Shown in pieces: positions 61,594-64,000 of a stretch of 64,000 nucleotides of DNA. Source of the DNA: Oasisia sp. SBJ-2009 (Eukaryota > Annelida > Polychaeta > Sabellida > Siboglinidae); the NCBI GenBank assembly GCA_964017155.1, contig OZ024861.1:53706309-53770308 (forward strand). The letters run 5' to 3'. The notes under the pieces are model-generated. The model worked only from the letters and a program-made list of their open reading frames with translations. It ran no database searches and was not told the DNA's origin. Within the stretch, counting starts at the first letter, position 1; every line of letters starts with the position of its first letter. Position numbers and translations under genes: made by a program.

Positions 61594-64000
61594 TGTTGCT
61601 ATTATATAAGTATTTTTGCCAACATTTGATACTTGATTAAATTAATTCATTCAATTATAATCATCTTGCGCGTATATATGTTTTATAAACAGCGCGTCTT
61701 GGCAAACGTTTGAGGTCGAAAAGACAGCGCGAATTGTGCCAGTCGCAAGCGCAGAGGTGCGTGTTACTGCGCTGTGCATACGAACTGAGCGATAAACAGT
61801 TTGTTTATGCCGACCACGTATACTCTCAATTTGTTTTCAGTATTTCACTATTTGGCACTTATGTACAAGTCGGACCCACCTCAATGTTGCTATTATATCA
61901 GTATTTTTGCCAACATTTGATACTTGATTAAATTAATTCATTCAATTATAATCATCTTGCGCGTATTTATGTTTTATAAACAGCGCGTCTTGGCAAACTT
62001 TTGAGGTCGAAAAGACAGCGCGAATTGTGCCAGTCGCAAGCGAAGAGGTGCATGTTACTGCGCTGTGCATATGAAATGAGCGATAAACAGTTTGTTTATG
62101 CCGACCACGCTGTCTTTTCGACCTCAAAAGTCTGCTAAGACGCGCTGTATATAAAACATTAATATGCGCAAGATGATTATAATTGATTGAATTAACAAAA
62201 TCAAGTATCAAATGTTGGCAAAGATAGAGTTATATTACCAAAATTGAGGTGGGCCCGACTTGTACATAAATGCCTACACTTGCGGGCGCGCAACTTCACG
62301 CGCACTCTCTCATAAAAGCACGTATACTCTCAATTTGTTTTCAGTATTTCACTATTTGGCACTTATGTACAAGTCGGACCCACCTCAATGTTGCTATTAT
62401 ATAAGTATTTTTGCCAACATTTGATACTTGATTAAATTAATTAATTCAATTATAATCATCTTGCGCGTATATATGTTTTATAAACAGCGCGTCTTGGCAA
62501 ACTTTTGAGGTCGACAAGACAGCGCGAATTGTGCCAGTCGCAAGCGCAGAGGTGCGTGTTACTGCGCTGTGCATATGAAATGAGCGATAAACAGTTTGTT
62601 TATGCCGACCACGTATACTCTCAATTTCTTTTCAGTATTTCACTATTTGGCACTTATGTACAAGTCGGACCCACCTCAATGTTGCTATTATATCAGTATT
62701 TTTGCCAACATTTGATACTTGATTAAATTAATTCATTCAATTATAATCATCTTGCGCGTATTTATGTTTCATAAACAGCGCGTCTTGGCAAACTTTTGAG
62801 GTCGAAAGTACAGCACGATTTGTGCCAGTCGCAAGCTCAGCGGTGCATGTTACTGCGCTGAGCATATGAAATGAGCGATAAACAGTTTGTTTATGCCGAC
62901 CGCGCTGTCTTTTCGACCTCAAAAGTCTGCTAAGACGCGCTGTATATAAAACATAAATATGCGCAAGATGAATATAATTGATTGAATTAACAAAATCAAG
63001 TATCAAATGTTGGCAAAAATACAGTTATAATACCAACATTGAGGTGGGCCCGACTTGTACATAAGTGCCAACACTTGCGGACGCGTACCTTCACGCGCAC
63101 TCTCTCATAAATAAAATCACGTATACTCTCAATTTGTTTTCAGTATTTCACTATTTGGCACTTATGTACAAGTCGGACCCACCTCAATGTTGCTATTATA
63201 TCAGTATTTTTGCCAACATTTGATACTTGATTAAATTAATTCATTCAATTATAATCATCTTGCGCGTATATATGTTTTATAAACAGCGCGTCTTGGCAAA
63301 TTTTGAGGTCGAAAAGACAGCGCGAATTGTGCCAGTCGCAAGCGCAGAAGTGCGTGTTACTGCGCTGTGCATACGAACTGACCGATAAACAGTTTGTTTA
63401 TGCCGACCACGTATACTCTCAATTTGTTTTCAGTATTTCACTATTTGGCACTTATGTACAAGTCGGACCCACCTCAATGTTGCTATTATATCAGTATTTT
63501 TGCCAACATTTGATACTTGATTAAATTAATTCATTCAATTATAATCATCTTGCGCGTATTTATGTTTTATAAACAGCGCGTCTTGGCAAATTTTGAGGTC
63601 GAAAAGACAGCGCGAATTGTGCCAGTCGCAAGCGAAGATGTGCATGTTACTGCGCTGTGCATATGAAATGAGCGATAAACAGTTTGTTTATGCCGACCAC
63701 GCTGTCTTTTCGACCTCAAAAGTCTGCTAAGACGCGCTGTATATAAAACATTAATATGCGCAAGATGATTATAATTGATTGAATTAACAAAATCAAGTAT
63801 CAAATGTTGACAAAGATAGAGTTATATTACCAAAATTGAGGTGGGCCCGACTTGTACATAAATGCCTACACTTGCGGGCGCGCAACTTCACGCGCACTCT
63901 CTCATAAAAGCACGTATACTCTCAATTTGTTTTCAGTATTTCACTATTTGGCACTTATGTACAAGTCGGACCCACCTCAATGTTGCTATTATATCAGTAT
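61594..64000. repeat. Right-edge block, incomplete at window end
   Basis: Units: S' 61594, B''' 61885, S'' 62389, A'' 62680, S' 63188 (290), B'' 63478 (503), then a 20-bp start of another unit from 63981. The A'' at 62680 has 'aagctcagcgg' and private 'ataccaacattgagg'. From 62680 the order and marks resemble the A''-S'-B'' part of the 5,413-bp block, including 'gttgacaaagatagag'. The array evidently continues beyond the window. Confidence 0.88.

Larger units (their letters stand above)
1..64000. repeat. Satellite DNA array, 142 full monomers of ~504/508 bp and 291 bp
   Basis: The window is completely filled by head-to-tail copies of one repeat family. The unit start ('tgttgctatt', or 'agttgctatt' after many short units) recurs at 1, 505, 1009, 1513, 2021, 2525 and so on to 63981, with no foreign sequence between copies. 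There are 106 long units: 55 of the ~504-bp class, 43 of the ~508-bp class, and eight with a 14-bp loop deletion. There are also 36 short units of 290-291 bp. Summing these lengths reproduces 63,980 bp, so no gap or insertion is hidden. All units have the same orientation. No transposon, tRNA, rRNA or single-copy gene interrupts the array. Arrays like this with higher-order structure are typical of eukaryotic heterochromatin; the species and family name are not recognised. Confidence 0.97.

Noticed and set aside
1..64000. CRISPR array
   Set aside because: Repeats are regularly spaced, but the unit is about 500 bp with no unique spacers; loops are as conserved as the arms. No cas-like gene.

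Overview
The whole 64 kb window is one uninterrupted satellite-DNA array. It has no single-copy sequence, no RNA gene and no protein-coding gene that I can support. From recurrences of the unit start (the 'tgttgctatt' or 'agttgctatt' motif) I count 142 complete head-to-tail monomers plus a 20-bp fragment at the right end. Of these, 106 are long (mostly 504 or 508 bp, with deletion variants of 490-509 bp) and 36 are short (291 bp, three of them 290 bp). These lengths sum to the window length. All units lie in the same orientation, and both window edges fall inside the array.

The 504-bp monomer is an inverted-repeat 'dumbbell'. Two equal-length 171-bp arms, about 90% complementary without gaps, alternate with two different loops: loop A (83 bp) and loop B (79 bp, or 83 bp in the 508-bp variant). 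171+83+171+79 = 504, so every base is either arm or loop. One unit-length single strand could fold into a duplex capped by two loops. The short unit arose by a 213-217-bp deletion between two 'cacg' tetranucleotides. It removed the whole right arm and most of loop B.

Layout. (1) Positions 1-31509 hold 67 units, 11 of them short. Two long families, called A (loop A with 'agcggtg', 'taggccgaccgcg') and B ('agaggtg', 'tatgccgaccacg'), alternate for long stretches. Short units (S) occur only between an A and a B. Nested duplications are visible: 1.8 kb A/B/S blocks in three places, a 2,315-bp tandem duplication, a 5,347-bp duplication with a later one-unit loss, and a 3,327-bp-period duplication. 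(2) Positions 31510-42335 are two consecutive, nearly identical copies of a 5,413-bp, 12-unit block. New variants appear here: A'' (arm mutated to 'cgaaagtacagcac'), C (14-bp deletion in loop A), B'' (503 bp) and D (a B-left/A-right mosaic). (3) Positions 42336-52898 are a reshuffled zone of C, S', A'' and D units. (4) Positions 52899-64000 are dominated by a 2,102-bp higher-order repeat (S'-B'''-S''-A''-A'') with local gains and losses. Short units make up about one third of units in the right half, against about one sixth on the left.

Organism. Tandem array structure, higher-order repeats and absence of genes over 64 kb point to constitutive heterochromatin (pericentromeric, subtelomeric, or a sex or B chromosome) of a eukaryote. 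CpG dinucleotides are abundant and intact, which fits a genome with little CpG methylation, for example many insects or other invertebrates. I do not recognise the family and do not name a species. The inverted-repeat design suggests descent from a foldback/MITE-like element or a hairpin-ended circle amplified in tandem.
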